Origin: Rhodocyclaceae bacterium
Lineage (GTDB): Bacteria; Pseudomonadota; Gammaproteobacteria; Burkholderiales; Rhodocyclaceae
DNA: 64,000 nucleotides
Assembly: GCA_013791905.1 (NCBI GenBank)
Contig: VMSX01000029.1
Coordinates: 1-64,000 of the forward strand
Reading direction: 5' to 3'
Position numbers and translations under genes: made by a program. How positions within the stretch are numbered: the stretch's first letter is position 1; each line of letters begins with the position of its first letter. The notes under the pieces are model-generated. The model made no database searches and had not been told where the DNA came from. It saw only the letters and a list, made by a program, of their open reading frames with translations. Positions 34,441-44,387 of the stretch are shown here, piece by piece.

Positions 34441-35556
34441 TTATGAACGCAGCGGGCGGGATGACAGGAATGCCCGCTGCGCCAGCGTTGCGGCGCCCTG
34501 CAGGCCGATTTCCGGCGCGGTGACGACATGCACGGGGATTTGCCGGGCAATCGCGGCATGTTCGGCCTTGGCATTGAATGCCGTCATGAAGGCGCCATCC
34601 TTTAGTAGCGGCAGCAGTTTCTGGGTGACGCCGCCGGCCAGGTAGACGCCGCCGTGCGCCAGCAGCGCCAGGGCCATGTCGCCAGCAAAGGCGCCATAGC
34701 TGGCCATGAAGATGTCGACCGTGCGACGGGCCAGGCTTTGGGGGTTGGAGAGCGCCAGCGTGCCGATGGCCGCTGCCGGGTCGTCGCTCGCGAGCGGATC
34801 GGGTAGATCCGCGGCTTCACGGGTGACGAGAAAGCGATACAGGCTGACCAGCCCCATGCCGGAAATGGCCCGCTCGGCGGTGGCGCGCTCCTGCTCGTCG
34901 CGCAGGAAAGCAGCAAATTCGGCCTGCAGATTGTCGGCGGGCGCGTAGCCGACATGTCCGCCTTCGCTGGGCAGGATGTTGAAACCATCCTCCGTCGGCA
35001 CGATGCAGGCCATGCCCAGGCCGGTGCCGGCGCCGATGGCCAGCCGCACGCCATTGCTGCGTGGTTGGCCAGTTTGTAGACACAGTCGATCTTCTGCCGG
35101 CAGCACGGCGATTCCGGCGGCGACGGCGGCGAAGTCATTGGCCAGCGTGACGTGGCTGCCCAGTACTTTTTCCAGTGCTGCCGCATCCGCCTGCCAGGGC
35201 AGGTTGGTGAACCGCGCCTGCCGCCCGTCGTCGCTCACCGGCCCGGCCACCGCCAGACAGGCGCCGACCACACCGTTCAGCGCGTCGCCGGCATCGGCCC
35301 GAAACTGCGTCAGAAGCTCTTCAAGACTGGCAAAGTCGGCGCTGGCGTAACGGCGCGTCAGTGTGAAAATGGGGATGTCGCCGGCGAATTCAGCGATGCC
35401 GAAGAGCGCTTTGGTGCCACCCAGATCGCCGGCAAGATACAGACCCCCTTCCCCCCGCCCCCTTCCCGAGGAAAGGGGTGACGATGGTTCGCGGGCTTTG
35501 CCCGCTCCGGGTTGTGGCTGCCCCGCCTTGGGGCGGCCCGGCGGCAGGGCGTTCAT
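34441..35556 (-). CDS. glk: Glucokinase with repeat-encoded N-terminal extension
   Basis: Phosphorylates glucose with ATP. The 371 aa are about 50 longer than E. coli Glk. The catalytic domain begins at [17 protein letters not shown] (about residue 39), with [39 protein letters not shown] and [17 protein letters not shown]. Residues 2-38 are Pro/Gly/Arg-rich and are encoded by the GC-rich palindromic repeat. The ATG overlaps the thyA stop (ATGA), so the extension is probably translated. A GTG or ATG nearer the catalytic domain is not available in frame. It is coupled to thyA and is followed by the DUF2934 gene. Confidence 0.93.
   Translation of the reverse strand: MNALPPGRPKAGQPQPGAGKAREPSSPLSSGRGRGEGGLYLAGDLGGTKALFGIAEFAGDIPIFTLTRRYASADFASLEELLTQFRADAGDALNGVVGACLAVAGPVSDDGRQARFTNLPWQADAAALEKVLGSHVTLANDFAAVAAGIAVLPAEDRLCLQTGQPRSNGVRLAIGAGTGLGMACIVPTEDGFNILPSEGGHVGYAPADNLQAEFAAFLRDEQERATAERAISGMGLVSLYRFLVTREAADLPDPLASDDPAAAIGTLALSNPQSLARRTVDIFMASYGAFAGDMALALLAHGGVYLAGGVTQKLLPLLKDGAFMTAFNAKAEHAAIARQIPVHVVTAPEIGLQGAATLAQRAFLSSRPLRS
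35443..35550 (-). repeat. GC-rich palindromic repeat at the glk start
   Basis: Inverted relative to the 9974 copy. It begins TGCCGCCGGGCCGCCCCAAG on the minus strand, has a GCGGGCAAAGCCCGC inner hairpin and ends in G-runs. It starts 4 bp after the glk ATG and is read through in frame. Confidence 0.75.
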
Positions 35557-36356
35557 ACCGCAATCGGTGCAGCAATGTGCGGATGCGGGTCGTAGCCTTC
35601 GAGCGTGAAATCCTCGTAGCGGAAGGCAAACAGGTCGGTGACCGCCGGGTTCAGGCGCATCGTCGGCAGGGCACGCGGCTCCCGCGATAGCTGCAGGCGC
35701 GCCTGTTCGAGGTGGTTGCTGTAGAGGTGGGCATCGCCCAGGGTATGCACGAAATCTCCCGGCCGCAAGCCGCACACCTGCGCCACCATCAGGGTCAGCA
35801 GCGCATAGGAGGCAATATTGAAGGGCACGCCGAGAAAGATGTCGGCGCTGCGCTGATAGAGCTGGCAGCTCAATCTGCCATCGGCAACATAGAACTGGAA
35901 CAGCGCATGGCAAGGCGGCAGCGCCATGCGGTCGACATCGGCCGGGTTCCAGGCCGTGACGATGTGGCGGCGCGAGTCCGGGTTCTTCTTCAACCCCTCG
36001 ATCAATTGCGTGATCTGGTCGATCTCGTTGCTCTTGTCACCATTGCGCCCCGGCCAGTGCCGCCACTGGTAGCCATAGACCGGGCCGAGGTCGCCATTCT
36101 CATCCGCCCAGTCGTCCCAGATCGAAACCTTGTTCTCCTGCAGATAGGCGATGTTGGTGTCGCCGCGCAGGAACCACAGCAGTTCGTGGATGATCGAGCG
36201 CAGGTGCAGCTTCTTCGTGGTCAGCAGGGGAAAGCCGGCGGCGAGGTCGAAGCGCATCTGCCAGCCGAACACCGAGCGCGTGCCGGTGCCGGTGCGGTCG
36301 GCTTTGACATGCCCGTGGTCGAGCACATGCTGCATGAGTTCGTGATATTGGCGCAT
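35553..36356 (-). CDS. thyA: Thymidylate synthase
   Basis: Methylates dUMP to dTMP using methylene-tetrahydrofolate. Starting at [15 protein letters not shown] gives 267 aa (E. coli 264). It has [25 protein letters not shown], the catalytic Cys in [28 protein letters not shown] and [14 protein letters not shown]. The frame is open 70 residues upstream, but that part reads across the divergent promoter region. Its stop overlaps the glk start. The promoter region shared with the aminopeptidase gene holds a perfect palindrome. Confidence 0.97.
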   Translation of the reverse strand: MRQYHELMQHVLDHGHVKADRTGTGTRSVFGWQMRFDLAAGFPLLTTKKLHLRSIIHELLWFLRGDTNIAYLQENKVSIWDDWADENGDLGPVYGYQWRHWPGRNGDKSNEIDQITQLIEGLKKNPDSRRHIVTAWNPADVDRMALPPCHALFQFYVADGRLSCQLYQRSADIFLGVPFNIASYALLTLMVAQVCGLRPGDFVHTLGDAHLYSNHLEQARLQLSREPRALPTMRLNPAVTDLFAFRYEDFTLEGYDPHPHIAAPIAV

Positions 36357-36392
36357 CAGTGGATATAGGGCAGGGTAGAAGGGTGGCGGGTG

Positions 36393-36415
36393 CTTATAAT
36401 CGCTTGAATTATAAG
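36393..36415. promoter_or_regulatory. Palindrome with two TATAAT boxes between thyA and the aminopeptidase gene
   Basis: CTTATAAT, 7-bp spacer CGCTTGA, ATTATAAG: perfectly symmetric. It gives an exact or near -10 box in each direction, 37-44 bp from the thyA start and 14 bp from the aminopeptidase start. It could also be an operator. Confidence 0.5.
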
Positions 36416-36428
36416 GTGAGGTGATCCG

Positions 36429-37925
36429 ATGAATTCTTCTGCGCATTTTCCTGCTCTGCCACGACTGACTGTCACCTCCAATTCTGCCAAGGCTGCCCAT
36501 ACGCTTTACCTGCTGCCTGCCGGCAAGTTTCTGCCCGACGCCCTGCCCGAACTGGAATTCTGGCAAAAGGTGCTCAAGCGCAAGGCCGTCAAACCGGCCG
36601 AGCTGGTCAAGACGCCGCTGGTCGCCGATCTGCCGCAGGGCGGGCGCGCGGCGCTGGTAATGATCGATCCCGTCTCACAACGCTTCGACCGGCTGAGCGC
36701 CTTGCGCAAGGCACTGATGCCGCTGCTCGAAGAGTCGCCCGAAACGCTGGCCCTGCTGCCGCTGGATGTCAGTGCCGAAGCCGTGCAGGATGCGGTCTAT
36801 GTCGCGCTGGTGAATGGCGTCCCCCTGCCGGCGCAAAAGAAGAAGCCGGCCAAGGCGCTGAAGGAACTGCTGGTTGCCGACCGCCGCTCAGTTGGCAATA
36901 CGGCCAGCGCCGACTTTTCGTTAGTACAGGCGCTGGCCCGTGCCAACCTGCTGGCACGCGAACTGACCGCCTTGCCGCCCAACCAGCTGGATCCGGCGCA
37001 TTATCGCCAGCGTCTGCGCAGTCTGGCAAAGTCAAATGGCTGGGGTATCGAGGAATTTGATTTCCGCCAGCTCAAGAAAATGGGTGCGGGCGCCTTTTGC
37101 GCGGTTGCCCAAGGCAGCGATGACAACGGCGGCGGTGCCGCCATCGTGCGACTGTCATGGCGGCCGAAAAAGAAGGTGCATGGCGTCAAGCCGCTGGCGC
37201 TGGTCGGCAAGGGCATCTGCTACGACACCGGCGGCCACAACCTCAAGCCGGCGAAATACATGGCCGGCATGCACGAAGACATGAACGGCTCGGCCGTGGC
37301 CCTGGCGATACTGGCGGCCGCCGCGGAACTCGAACTGCCTGTGGCCATCGACTGCTGGCTGGCCATCGCCAAGAATCATATTTCGCCCGCCGCCTATGCC
37401 CAGGGCGACATCGTCCGTGCGCTGAACGGCACCACCATCGAAGTCATGCATACCGATGCCGAAGGTCGCATGGTGCTCGCCGACACCCTGGCGCTGGCCG
37501 TCAAGCAAAAGCCGCAATTGCTGATCGACTTCGCCACCCTCACCGGCAGCATGCACACCGCCCTCGGCCAGCGTTACTCGGGCGTCTTCGCCAGCGATGC
37601 CACGCTCGCCGCCAAGGCCGTGGCGGCCGGCAGCGCCAGCGGCGAACGCGTCTGCGTCTTTCCGCAAGACGCCGACTACGAAGCCGCGCTCGACTCGAAA
37701 GTCGCCGACATCAAGCAATGCACCCTCGAAGGCGACGCCGACCACATCCTCGCCACGCGCTTCCTCGGCCGTTTCGTCGGCAAGACGCCCTGGCTGCACG
37801 TCGACCTGTCGGCAGCGAGCTGCACCGGCGGGCTGGGCGCGGTCGGCACCGACCTCACCGGCTTCGGCGTCGCCTGGGCCATCGCGCTGCTGCAAGACTG
37901 GACGGGCGACGTGGCCTTGCAATGA
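36429..37925 (+). CDS. M17 leucyl aminopeptidase family protein
   Basis: A cytosolic two-metal aminopeptidase removing N-terminal residues. Of 498 aa, the N-terminal about 170 form the variable macro-like domain. The catalytic domain contains [17 protein letters not shown] (metal-binding Lys and Asp), [31 protein letters not shown] and [23 protein letters not shown] precedes the ATG. A 15-base match to the dispersed repeat core (CC-AGCGCCGACTTTT at 36904-36918) lies in the linker and encodes TASADF. It is similar to PepA/PepB but I do not assign the exact symbol. Confidence 0.93.
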   Translation: MNSSAHFPALPRLTVTSNSAKAAHTLYLLPAGKFLPDALPELEFWQKVLKRKAVKPAELVKTPLVADLPQGGRAALVMIDPVSQRFDRLSALRKALMPLLEESPETLALLPLDVSAEAVQDAVYVALVNGVPLPAQKKKPAKALKELLVADRRSVGNTASADFSLVQALARANLLARELTALPPNQLDPAHYRQRLRSLAKSNGWGIEEFDFRQLKKMGAGAFCAVAQGSDDNGGGAAIVRLSWRPKKKVHGVKPLALVGKGICYDTGGHNLKPAKYMAGMHEDMNGSAVALAILAAAAELELPVAIDCWLAIAKNHISPAAYAQGDIVRALNGTTIEVMHTDAEGRMVLADTLALAVKQKPQLLIDFATLTGSMHTALGQRYSGVFASDATLAAKAVAAGSASGERVCVFPQDADYEAALDSKVADIKQCTLEGDADHILATRFLGRFVGKTPWLHVDLSAASCTGGLGAVGTDLTGFGVAWAIALLQDWTGDVALQ

Positions 37926-37982
37926 ATCCGGGGGGGAGGGGAGAATCCGCAGCGGCGCATGCTTGTCTGCCACTCCCAAACC

Positions 37983-38006
37983 GCCGCCCCGCCAGCGCCG
38001 ACTTTT
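37983..38006 (+). repeat. 24-bp dispersed repeat, copy 7
   Basis: One mismatch from consensus (GCCGCCCCGCC then AGCGCCGACTTTT). It lies between the aminopeptidase stop and the first MshQ-like gene. Confidence 0.85.
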
Positions 38007-38035
38007 TTGCTGCCTATGCCGATGCGGATTTTGCT

Positions 38036-41000
38036 ATGAGATTGCGGTTCCTCGTGCCTGGAAAAACAGGATCTGCCAGCGGTATTGCTACCAGTCTTGT
38101 TCTACTGTTCGTCGCGGCCTTTCTGGCATTTGCAGCGAGTCCGGCGCATGCTGTTATCACCTACGTCGCTTCGGCATCGAACCCTGCCGATAATGGCAGT
38201 CTGGGTACAACACCGGTCGCCGTCGCGCCGCCAGGGGGAATGGTGGCTGGCGATCTTGTCATTCTGGTCGCCAATACAACAGTCAACACCGTCACGATGA
38301 GCATGTCGGTAACTGGCGGACAGGCTTGGACTGCTCAGACGAATATCAATACAACCGGATCGCAAAGGATGTTCTGGGCCCGCTACAACGGTACCTGGAC
38401 GGCAAGTCCGAGCGTGGCTTTCAGTGATTCATCCAATACCACGGTTGTGATGCATGTCTTTCGTCCAACTTTAAGCTCAAACCCTTGGGCGATCGATGTC
38501 GCGCAGACAAGCTCCGCAGCTACCCCGGGAACTAACAATGATGTGACGATAGGTGGTATCACGACGAATACAGACGGCGCCCTGGTACTTGCCACATGGA
38601 CCAGCATCGATGACAACACTTGGGCATTGCAGACAACCGGCTGGACAAATGCAGGTGGCGCCAACTACCGAAACCGTTCTTCCAGCGATGCATCGCAATC
38701 CTCTGCCTATCTGGTCAAGACAACGGCCGGTGCGACCGGAGCCGTGGTCAATAGGCAAACAGGGCTTGGCCCGGACAATGGAAACATTTCCATCCTCGCG
38801 TTCAAGGAAATCCCCCCGCTATTCCCGTCGGTTGTTTCGATCAACCGCGCCAGTTTCGATCCGACGAGTGGCAATACCGCCGTGACTTGGGTCGTGACGT
38901 TTGATCGGAGTGTGACTGGTGTCGATATTTCAGACTTTTCGCTGGTGCAGGCCGGCGGGGCAGCGGGGGCCGCTATCACCAGCGTGACTGGTAGCGGCGC
39001 GATCTGGACCGTGACCGCCAATACGGGCACGGGCACCTCCGGCACCGTTCAACTGAAACTTGTCGATGACGATTCGATCAAGTCCGGCACAATCCCCCTC
39101 GGTGGTGCGGGTGCCGGTAACGGAAATTTCACCGGGCAGGCCTATACGATCCTTCCCTCCCCCTGCACCGGTGCTGCCGACATCGTTTTTTGCGACAACT
39201 TCGAGCGATCGAACCCAGGCTTGGTTGGCAACGGCTGGACTGTCACCGAGAGCACGCCAGCGAACTGCAACGGCACTACAGGTAACGCGCGATGCGCCGG
39301 CATTGACAGCGACATTCCTCCCTTCAACAATTACGCTAATCCCCGTGCGAATCCGACGCGCGCGATGTTCACCCGCTGGAGCCAGGTGTGGGTGACCAGC
39401 CCGACCATCAACATGGCGGGTAGGGTCGGTGGCCAGTTCAGCTTCTGGATGCGGCGGGGCCACGACGACTTCAGCGAATGCCCCGAAGCGATTGGAGAAA
39501 ATTTTCTGGTGGAGTACCGTGCCAGCGACAACACTTGGAAAAGCTTGGCGCAATACCCTTCCAGCCCGACGGCCGCCTTGTGCGACGGACAAATATGGAC
39601 GCCGACCATAGAGCTACCCGCAGATGCGTTGCACGCCAACCTGCAACTGCGCTTCTACCAGCCCTCGGGCAGCGGAGCTTCGGGGAGCGGCGGCGCACCA
39701 GGCGTGGTTGGTTACGACTACTGGCACATGGACGATGTCATCGTCCGTGAAAAGGCCGCGCCCAGCTTTACCGGCGCCTTTTGCGATAACTTCGAAGGCG
39801 GGCTTGGCCGCTGGAGCATTTCTTCCGAAGGATCGCCTGTCGGCGCCACCATCGGCGACGCTAGCCTGGGTACGCTCACCAACTTGTCGCCGACGCATTC
39901 GCTGGATATGCGCTGGGGCTACGTGACGGCATCCACCTTCAAGACAGACATCACTGGGGTGACGGGCAACATTACTTTCTGGGTGAAAAGCGGCTCGACT
40001 ACGGACCGTGATCCCGACCTTAACGAGGACCTGATCGCTGAATACCTGAACAGTTCCGAAACATGGGTAAATCTGGCGACCTATCTAGGCAGTGCGGCGG
40101 CCAATACCGTTTATAACGCTAGCTTCCCGATTCCGGCCGATGCCAAGCATGCCAACTTCCGGTTGCGTTTCCGGCACCTCAATGCCAGCGGCTACGACTT
40201 CGATTACTGGCATCTGGACGACGTCTGCGTCGGCGACCCGACGCAGGCCGATCTTTCCATCACCAAGGTGCGTAACGGTTCGCTGGTGCCGGGCACCAAT
40301 GCCTCGTACTCGATCACCGTGAAGAACAACGGACCGAACACGATGTCCGGGTCGTTGCAGGTGACCGATACCCTGCCGGCGACGCTGAGTTACCTGTCGG
40401 CCACGGGTACGGGTTGGTCATGTAGCGCCGGAGGTGCCACTAACCGCGACATTACCTGCAACTGGTCGGGCAGCATCGCGAACGGCGCCAACGCCGACTT
40501 GCTGACCTTGACAGTGTCCGTCGCGTCAAGCGCGACAGGTACGGTCAGCAACACGGCGGTCGTGGCCGGATCGGTCACCGACGGTAACCTGGCGAACAAC
40601 ACCAGCACCGACACAGCAACAATTTACATTCCAGGCTATGTCTTCACGGACAAAGCCTGCACGACTGGCGTCGCCATCGGCTCGGGGGCCAACCCCTGCA
40701 ACCTGGTCGACTGGTCGTCGGTGACGGCGGGGCAGTCAGTTGGCAATGTGTTTCTGACAGCACTCAATTCAGCCGGCATTCCCACCCAGTTGAGTGCTAC
40801 TAACCCCACCACGGTGAATTTCCAGTTTGCACAGTCGTGTTTCGACCCGACGACAACGGCGGGAGTGCAGGCGACGTTCTCGGCGGTTGCCAGCGCGCTG
40901 CCGACATGTGCCGCCAGCGGGGCGGTGCCGACGACATGGTCTGCCAGTACTGCGCTTGTATTCCCGGCAGCGTCACCCAGTGTCGGACCCTACACCTTCA

Positions 41001-42343
41001 ACTACGCAGATGTCGGCAAGGTGGAATTGTATGTGCGGAATGCCGGCGCGACGTCGCAAATCGGCCAGAGCGGGGCGTTCGTGGTCAAGCCGGCGGGTTT
41101 CGTCGTTTCAGGTATTCGTTGCACGACAATCAATGCGGCGAATTGTGGCGCCGGCGCCCTGGCCATGGCGACCCCAGGCGATAACCCGGCGGCGGCCAGC
41201 GCAGCGGGCGTGACCTTCATCCGAGCCGGCGATCCCTTCACCGTCACGGTCACTGCAGTGAATGCCAACGGTGTCGCAACGCCGAACTTCGGCCGCGAGA
41301 CGGCCGCAGAAACCGTGAAGTTGACGCCGCAACTGGTGGCGCCGCTCGACTGCGACGGCAATCCTGCAAACGACCCTGATTGCAACAATCCGGCGCTGAG
41401 TGGTGCGCTGGGCACCTTCACGAATGGCGTCGCCAGCGGCACGGCTTTCAGTTGGGGTAATGTGGGCATCGTCAAATTGCTGCCATCCATCGGCGATGGT
41501 GATTATCTGGGCGTGGGTAATGTTACGGGGACGGCTACGGGCAATGTCGGCCGTTTCTATCCGCACCACTTTGACACGACAGTTAGCCATGCCTGCGGCA
41601 GCTTTACTTACTCCGGCCAGCCTTTCCCGGCCAAAATTACGGCAATGACGACTGCCGGCGTCCCCACGACGAACTACCAGGGTTTATTTGCCAGAACCAC
41701 CACGTTTGCCGATGCCAATGGCGCGGCCGGTGTATTCAGCCCGCTTAGCCTGGCAGCCGCTGACTTTGCTGCTGGCGAAGTGAATCTTACGGTTACCCCG
41801 TCACTGAAATTCACCTTCACCAACAAGTTGACTGGCGTGTCGGCACTGAAGCTCAGGGTGACCGACACGGATAGCGTAAGTTCTGCGACGGGGGCCGAGG
41901 GAGTGACATCCTTGCGTTCTGGTCGCTTGCGCCTGATCAATGCTTATGGCTCGGAGCTGCTGCCCATCCGTGTCGAATATCGCGCCGAATACTGGGATGG
42001 CAACCGCTGGCTGACCAATACGAGCGATACTTGCAGCGGAATTGCCGCTGCCAACGTCGCCGGTATGACGCCCTCGGGGAGCCCTACCTTCAACAACGGC
42101 GTGGGTTTCATTATCTTTCCCTCGCCTGGCGTGGCTTTCCGCGACATTGCGGTCAACCTCGGTGCCACCGGTGGGGACGCCAGTTGTAACGTCACAGGCT
42201 TCCCGGCCGCGACTTCAGGTGCCGACAAGTCCTGGCTGCGCGGCAATTGGTGCGGCACATCCGGTTACGTCAAGGACCCCAACGCCCGCATCCGCTTCGG
42301 CTCGCCGAAAGCTCCCTACATCTACTTGCGCGAACGCTATTGA
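38036..42343 (+). CDS. MshQ-like giant exported protein 1 (DUF11 and DUF6701-type domains)
   Basis: A 1435-aa exported protein. The signal region (residues about 13-36, IATSLVLLFVAAFLAFAASP) is followed by beta-rich Thr/Ser/Asn repeats and two related jelly-roll-like modules (IVFCDNFERSNPG and AFCDNFEGGLGRW). A DUF11-like adhesin repeat follows (ADLSITKVRNGSLVPGTN). A long C-terminal MshQ/DUF6701-type region ends in NAYGSELLPIRVEYRAEYW and ARIRFGSPKAPYIYLRERY. The start is the ATG before MRLRFLVPGK; the frame is open upstream but reads through the aminopeptidase gene out of frame. It precedes four minor pseudopilin genes and two paralogues. By analogy with MSHA pili it may be a large surface or tip adhesin. 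Substrate is unknown. Confidence 0.85.
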   Translation: MRLRFLVPGKTGSASGIATSLVLLFVAAFLAFAASPAHAVITYVASASNPADNGSLGTTPVAVAPPGGMVAGDLVILVANTTVNTVTMSMSVTGGQAWTAQTNINTTGSQRMFWARYNGTWTASPSVAFSDSSNTTVVMHVFRPTLSSNPWAIDVAQTSSAATPGTNNDVTIGGITTNTDGALVLATWTSIDDNTWALQTTGWTNAGGANYRNRSSSDASQSSAYLVKTTAGATGAVVNRQTGLGPDNGNISILAFKEIPPLFPSVVSINRASFDPTSGNTAVTWVVTFDRSVTGVDISDFSLVQAGGAAGAAITSVTGSGAIWTVTANTGTGTSGTVQLKLVDDDSIKSGTIPLGGAGAGNGNFTGQAYTILPSPCTGAADIVFCDNFERSNPGLVGNGWTVTESTPANCNGTTGNARCAGIDSDIPPFNNYANPRANPTRAMFTRWSQVWVTSPTINMAGRVGGQFSFWMRRGHDDFSECPEAIGENFLVEYRASDNTWKSLAQYPSSPTAALCDGQIWTPTIELPADALHANLQLRFYQPSGSGASGSGGAPGVVGYDYWHMDDVIVREKAAPSFTGAFCDNFEGGLGRWSISSEGSPVGATIGDASLGTLTNLSPTHSLDMRWGYVTASTFKTDITGVTGNITFWVKSGSTTDRDPDLNEDLIAEYLNSSETWVNLATYLGSAAANTVYNASFPIPADAKHANFRLRFRHLNASGYDFDYWHLDDVCVGDPTQADLSITKVRNGSLVPGTNASYSITVKNNGPNTMSGSLQVTDTLPATLSYLSATGTGWSCSAGGATNRDITCNWSGSIANGANADLLTLTVSVASSATGTVSNTAVVAGSVTDGNLANNTSTDTATIYIPGYVFTDKACTTGVAIGSGANPCNLVDWSSVTAGQSVGNVFLTALNSAGIPTQLSATNPTTVNFQFAQSCFDPTTTAGVQATFSAVASALPTCAASGAVPTTWSASTALVFPAASPSVGPYTFNYADVGKVELYVRNAGATSQIGQSGAFVVKPAGFVVSGIRCTTINAANCGAGALAMATPGDNPAAASAAGVTFIRAGDPFTVTVTAVNANGVATPNFGRETAAETVKLTPQLVAPLDCDGNPANDPDCNNPALSGALGTFTNGVASGTAFSWGNVGIVKLLPSIGDGDYLGVGNVTGTATGNVGRFYPHHFDTTVSHACGSFTYSGQPFPAKITAMTTAGVPTTNYQGLFARTTTFADANGAAGVFSPLSLAAADFAAGEVNLTVTPSLKFTFTNKLTGVSALKLRVTDTDSVSSATGAEGVTSLRSGRLRLINAYGSELLPIRVEYRAEYWDGNRWLTNTSDTCSGIAAANVAGMTPSGSPTFNNGVGFIIFPSPGVAFRDIAVNLGATGGDASCNVTGFPAATSGADKSWLRGNWCGTSGYVKDPNARIRFGSPKAPYIYLRERY

Positions 42344-42352
42344 TGTTGCAAC

Positions 42353-42376
42353 GCCGTCCCGCCAGCGCCGACTTTT
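42353..42376 (+). repeat. 24-bp dispersed repeat, copy 8
   Basis: An exact consensus copy, 10 bp after the first MshQ-like stop. Confidence 0.85.
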
Positions 42377-42491
42377 GCCCCTGGTTGGCGACTGCGGGTA
42401 ATGGCAGGCAGCTTGCCGTGATACAGTTTTGTCCCGCCCTGCTGCCTTGCTGCAACGGGGTTGCCGCGCGGAGTCTTCGTTGAACCCACAG

Positions 42492-43043
42492 ATGCCGACC
42501 AGATCACTACCAGCCTACTCTGCCATTGCCATGGCGGAGGGGGGTGCTGCGCCCGGGTTCAGAGGTATTTGCCCAGCGGGCACTTTTGAGCAGACAAGGC
42601 AGGACGGCTTCACGATGGTCGAGCTGATCGTGACGCTGGTCATCATCGGCATCCTCGCCGTCGTGGTGCTGCCGCGCTTCGATTTGCTGCGGGGGTTTGA
42701 CGAGATTGGGTATCGCGATCAGGTGAAGGCGACGCTGGAATACGCGCGAAAGGCGGCGGTGGCGCAACGGCGCAATGTACGGGTTAGCCTCGCTGCCGGC
42801 AGTGTCAGTGTCGCGATTGCCAGCGATATTCCCGAGGGTGCGGCGGCCGCTACTTATGACCGGAATCTGGTCCTGCCCGGTAGCAACAGCAATACTTTTC
42901 TGGCACCCAACGGTGTGACGCTGAGTCCGGCGACTACCCTGACCTTTGATCCGCTGGGCCGCCCTTCTGCGGCGGGCAGTTTCACAATCAGCGGAATTAC
43001 GCAGCCGATCATCGTCGAGGCAGAGACCGGCTATGTGCGCTGA
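42492..43043 (+). CDS. Type IV minor pseudopilin, GspH/FimT (MshC)-like
   Basis: A 183-aa prepilin with the type III signal QDGFTMVELIVTLVIIGILA. Processing would be after Gly and before FTMVE, with the conserved Glu at +5, followed by the hydrophobic helix and then a soluble beta domain (LTFDPLGRPSAAGSF is the GspH/FimT-type end). The leader length is uncertain. The ATG at 42492 gives a long leader; ATG 42531 or a start closer to the cleavage site is possible. It overlaps the next pseudopilin gene by 11 bp. It is likely exported by a type IV pilus or MSHA-type assembly system whose core genes are not in this window. Confidence 0.85.
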   Translation: MPTRSLPAYSAIAMAEGGAAPGFRGICPAGTFEQTRQDGFTMVELIVTLVIIGILAVVVLPRFDLLRGFDEIGYRDQVKATLEYARKAAVAQRRNVRVSLAAGSVSVAIASDIPEGAAAATYDRNLVLPGSNSNTFLAPNGVTLSPATTLTFDPLGRPSAAGSFTISGITQPIIVEAETGYVR

Positions 43044-43578
43044 CCGACGCCAACTCGGCCTCACACTGATCGAGCTGATCGTCTTCATCGTCATCGTCGG
43101 CGTCGCGCTGGCGGGCGTGCTGACGGTGCTCAATCACACCACGCGGCATTCCGCCGATCCGCTGGTGAGGAAGCAGGCGCTGGCGATTGCCGAAGCGATT
43201 CTGGAAGAGGTGATGTTGCAGCCGTTTACCTGGTGCGATCCGGATGATCCGCAGGCGGCAACGGCGACGAGCAACGCGGTTGGCGCGACCGGATGCACCA
43301 GCGCGGCCACGGTCGAGGCTTTGGGGCCGGAAGGAACCGAAACCCGTGGCACTTTCGATAACGTCAGCGATTACCACGGCCTGACGACTACGACCAACAT
43401 CGCCGGCGGTGGCAGTGCGCTCTATACCGCCAATGTCACGGTCGCGGCGGCGGCCCTCGGCACCATCACTGCGGCCAGCGGAGCTGCGCTGCTCGTCACG
43501 GTTACTGTCACCGCTCCGGGCGAAACCATCCAGGTGCAGGGTTACCGCACCCGCCATTCGCCCAACCTGCTGCCATGA
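43033..43578 (+). CDS. Type IV minor pseudopilin, MshD-like
   Basis: A 181-aa prepilin with a short leader (MCADRRQLG) and the mature start LTLIELIVFIVIVGVALAG, so the +5 Glu is present. The soluble part contains ALAIAEAILEEVMLQPFTWC, typical of MshD/PilV-like subunits. The start at ATG 43033 overlaps the end of the preceding gene, with GAG upstream. It overlaps the next gene by 4 bp. Confidence 0.85.
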   Translation: MCADRRQLGLTLIELIVFIVIVGVALAGVLTVLNHTTRHSADPLVRKQALAIAEAILEEVMLQPFTWCDPDDPQAATATSNAVGATGCTSAATVEALGPEGTETRGTFDNVSDYHGLTTTTNIAGGGSALYTANVTVAAAALGTITAASGAALLVTVTVTAPGETIQVQGYRTRHSPNLLP

Positions 43579-44387
43579 CGAAACTACGGGATTGCGCCGG
43601 TTTTACCCTCATCGAGGCGATCATGGTGATCGTCATCACCGGTATTCTGGCCGGCATTGTCGCCGTCTTCATCACCAAGCCGGTTGAAGGCTATGTCGAC
43701 TCGGTGCGGCGTGCCGAGCTGACCGATACCGCCGATGTCGCGCTGCGCCGCATCGCACGGGATGTGCGGCTGGCGTTGCCGAACAGCTTGCGCACGGTGT
43801 CCAACGGTTTCGAGTTCATCATGACGAAATCAGGCGGGCGCTACCGTGACCCGACGGATGGTTCTACCGGCGGCAATTTTTTGAGTTTCACTTCCACTGC
43901 TGCAACGTCATTTGACGTGTTGGGGCTGATGCCTGCCATGAATGGCGGCGACCTGATCGTCGTCTATAATCTGGGCACGGGCTACACGCCGGCGGATGCC
44001 TATACCCGACGTAACGTTGCCACGCTCGGTGGCACGGGGGCGATCACGGCGAACCCGGTTGCGTTGACCAGCAATCCCTTCGCGGACCAAGTGCCGCCGC
44101 TGCCGTCTCCGTCGGCACGTTTTCAGGTGGTCGACCAGAACGATCTGGTGGTGCGCTATGTCTGTGACGGAACTTCTCTCACACGCTTTCGCGGCTGCAC
44201 GCTGGCGACCCCGTCGGCATGTGCCGCCGCCGGAGCACTGCTGGCAGGCGCGGCGGCCACCTGCACTATCGACTACGCTGCTGCTGCCACCGGCCGCAAC
44301 GGCCTGCTGTATATCAGCCTCACGCTGACCAGCGGCGGCGAATCTGTCACCCTGTTCCAGCAAATCCACGTCGATAACTCGCCATGA
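43575..44387 (+). CDS. Type IV minor pseudopilin, MshO/PilW-like
   Basis: A 270-aa prepilin. A very short leader (MTKLRDCAG) is followed by FTLIEAIMVIVITGILAGIV with the +5 Glu. DTADVALRRIARDVRLALPNS is the PilW/MshO helix. The C-terminal domain is beta-rich with Cys pairs. Overlaps of 4 bp on both sides show translational coupling within the pseudopilin operon. Confidence 0.88.
   Translation: MTKLRDCAGFTLIEAIMVIVITGILAGIVAVFITKPVEGYVDSVRRAELTDTADVALRRIARDVRLALPNSLRTVSNGFEFIMTKSGGRYRDPTDGSTGGNFLSFTSTAATSFDVLGLMPAMNGGDLIVVYNLGTGYTPADAYTRRNVATLGGTGAITANPVALTSNPFADQVPPLPSPSARFQVVDQNDLVVRYVCDGTSLTRFRGCTLATPSACAAAGALLAGAAATCTIDYAAAATGRNGLLYISLTLTSGGESVTLFQQIHVDNSP

Noticed and set aside
37157-38035. 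Upstream extension of the first MshQ-like frame into the aminopeptidase gene
   Set aside because: It is an Arg-rich out-of-frame reading of the aminopeptidase gene; a signal peptide begins at 38036.
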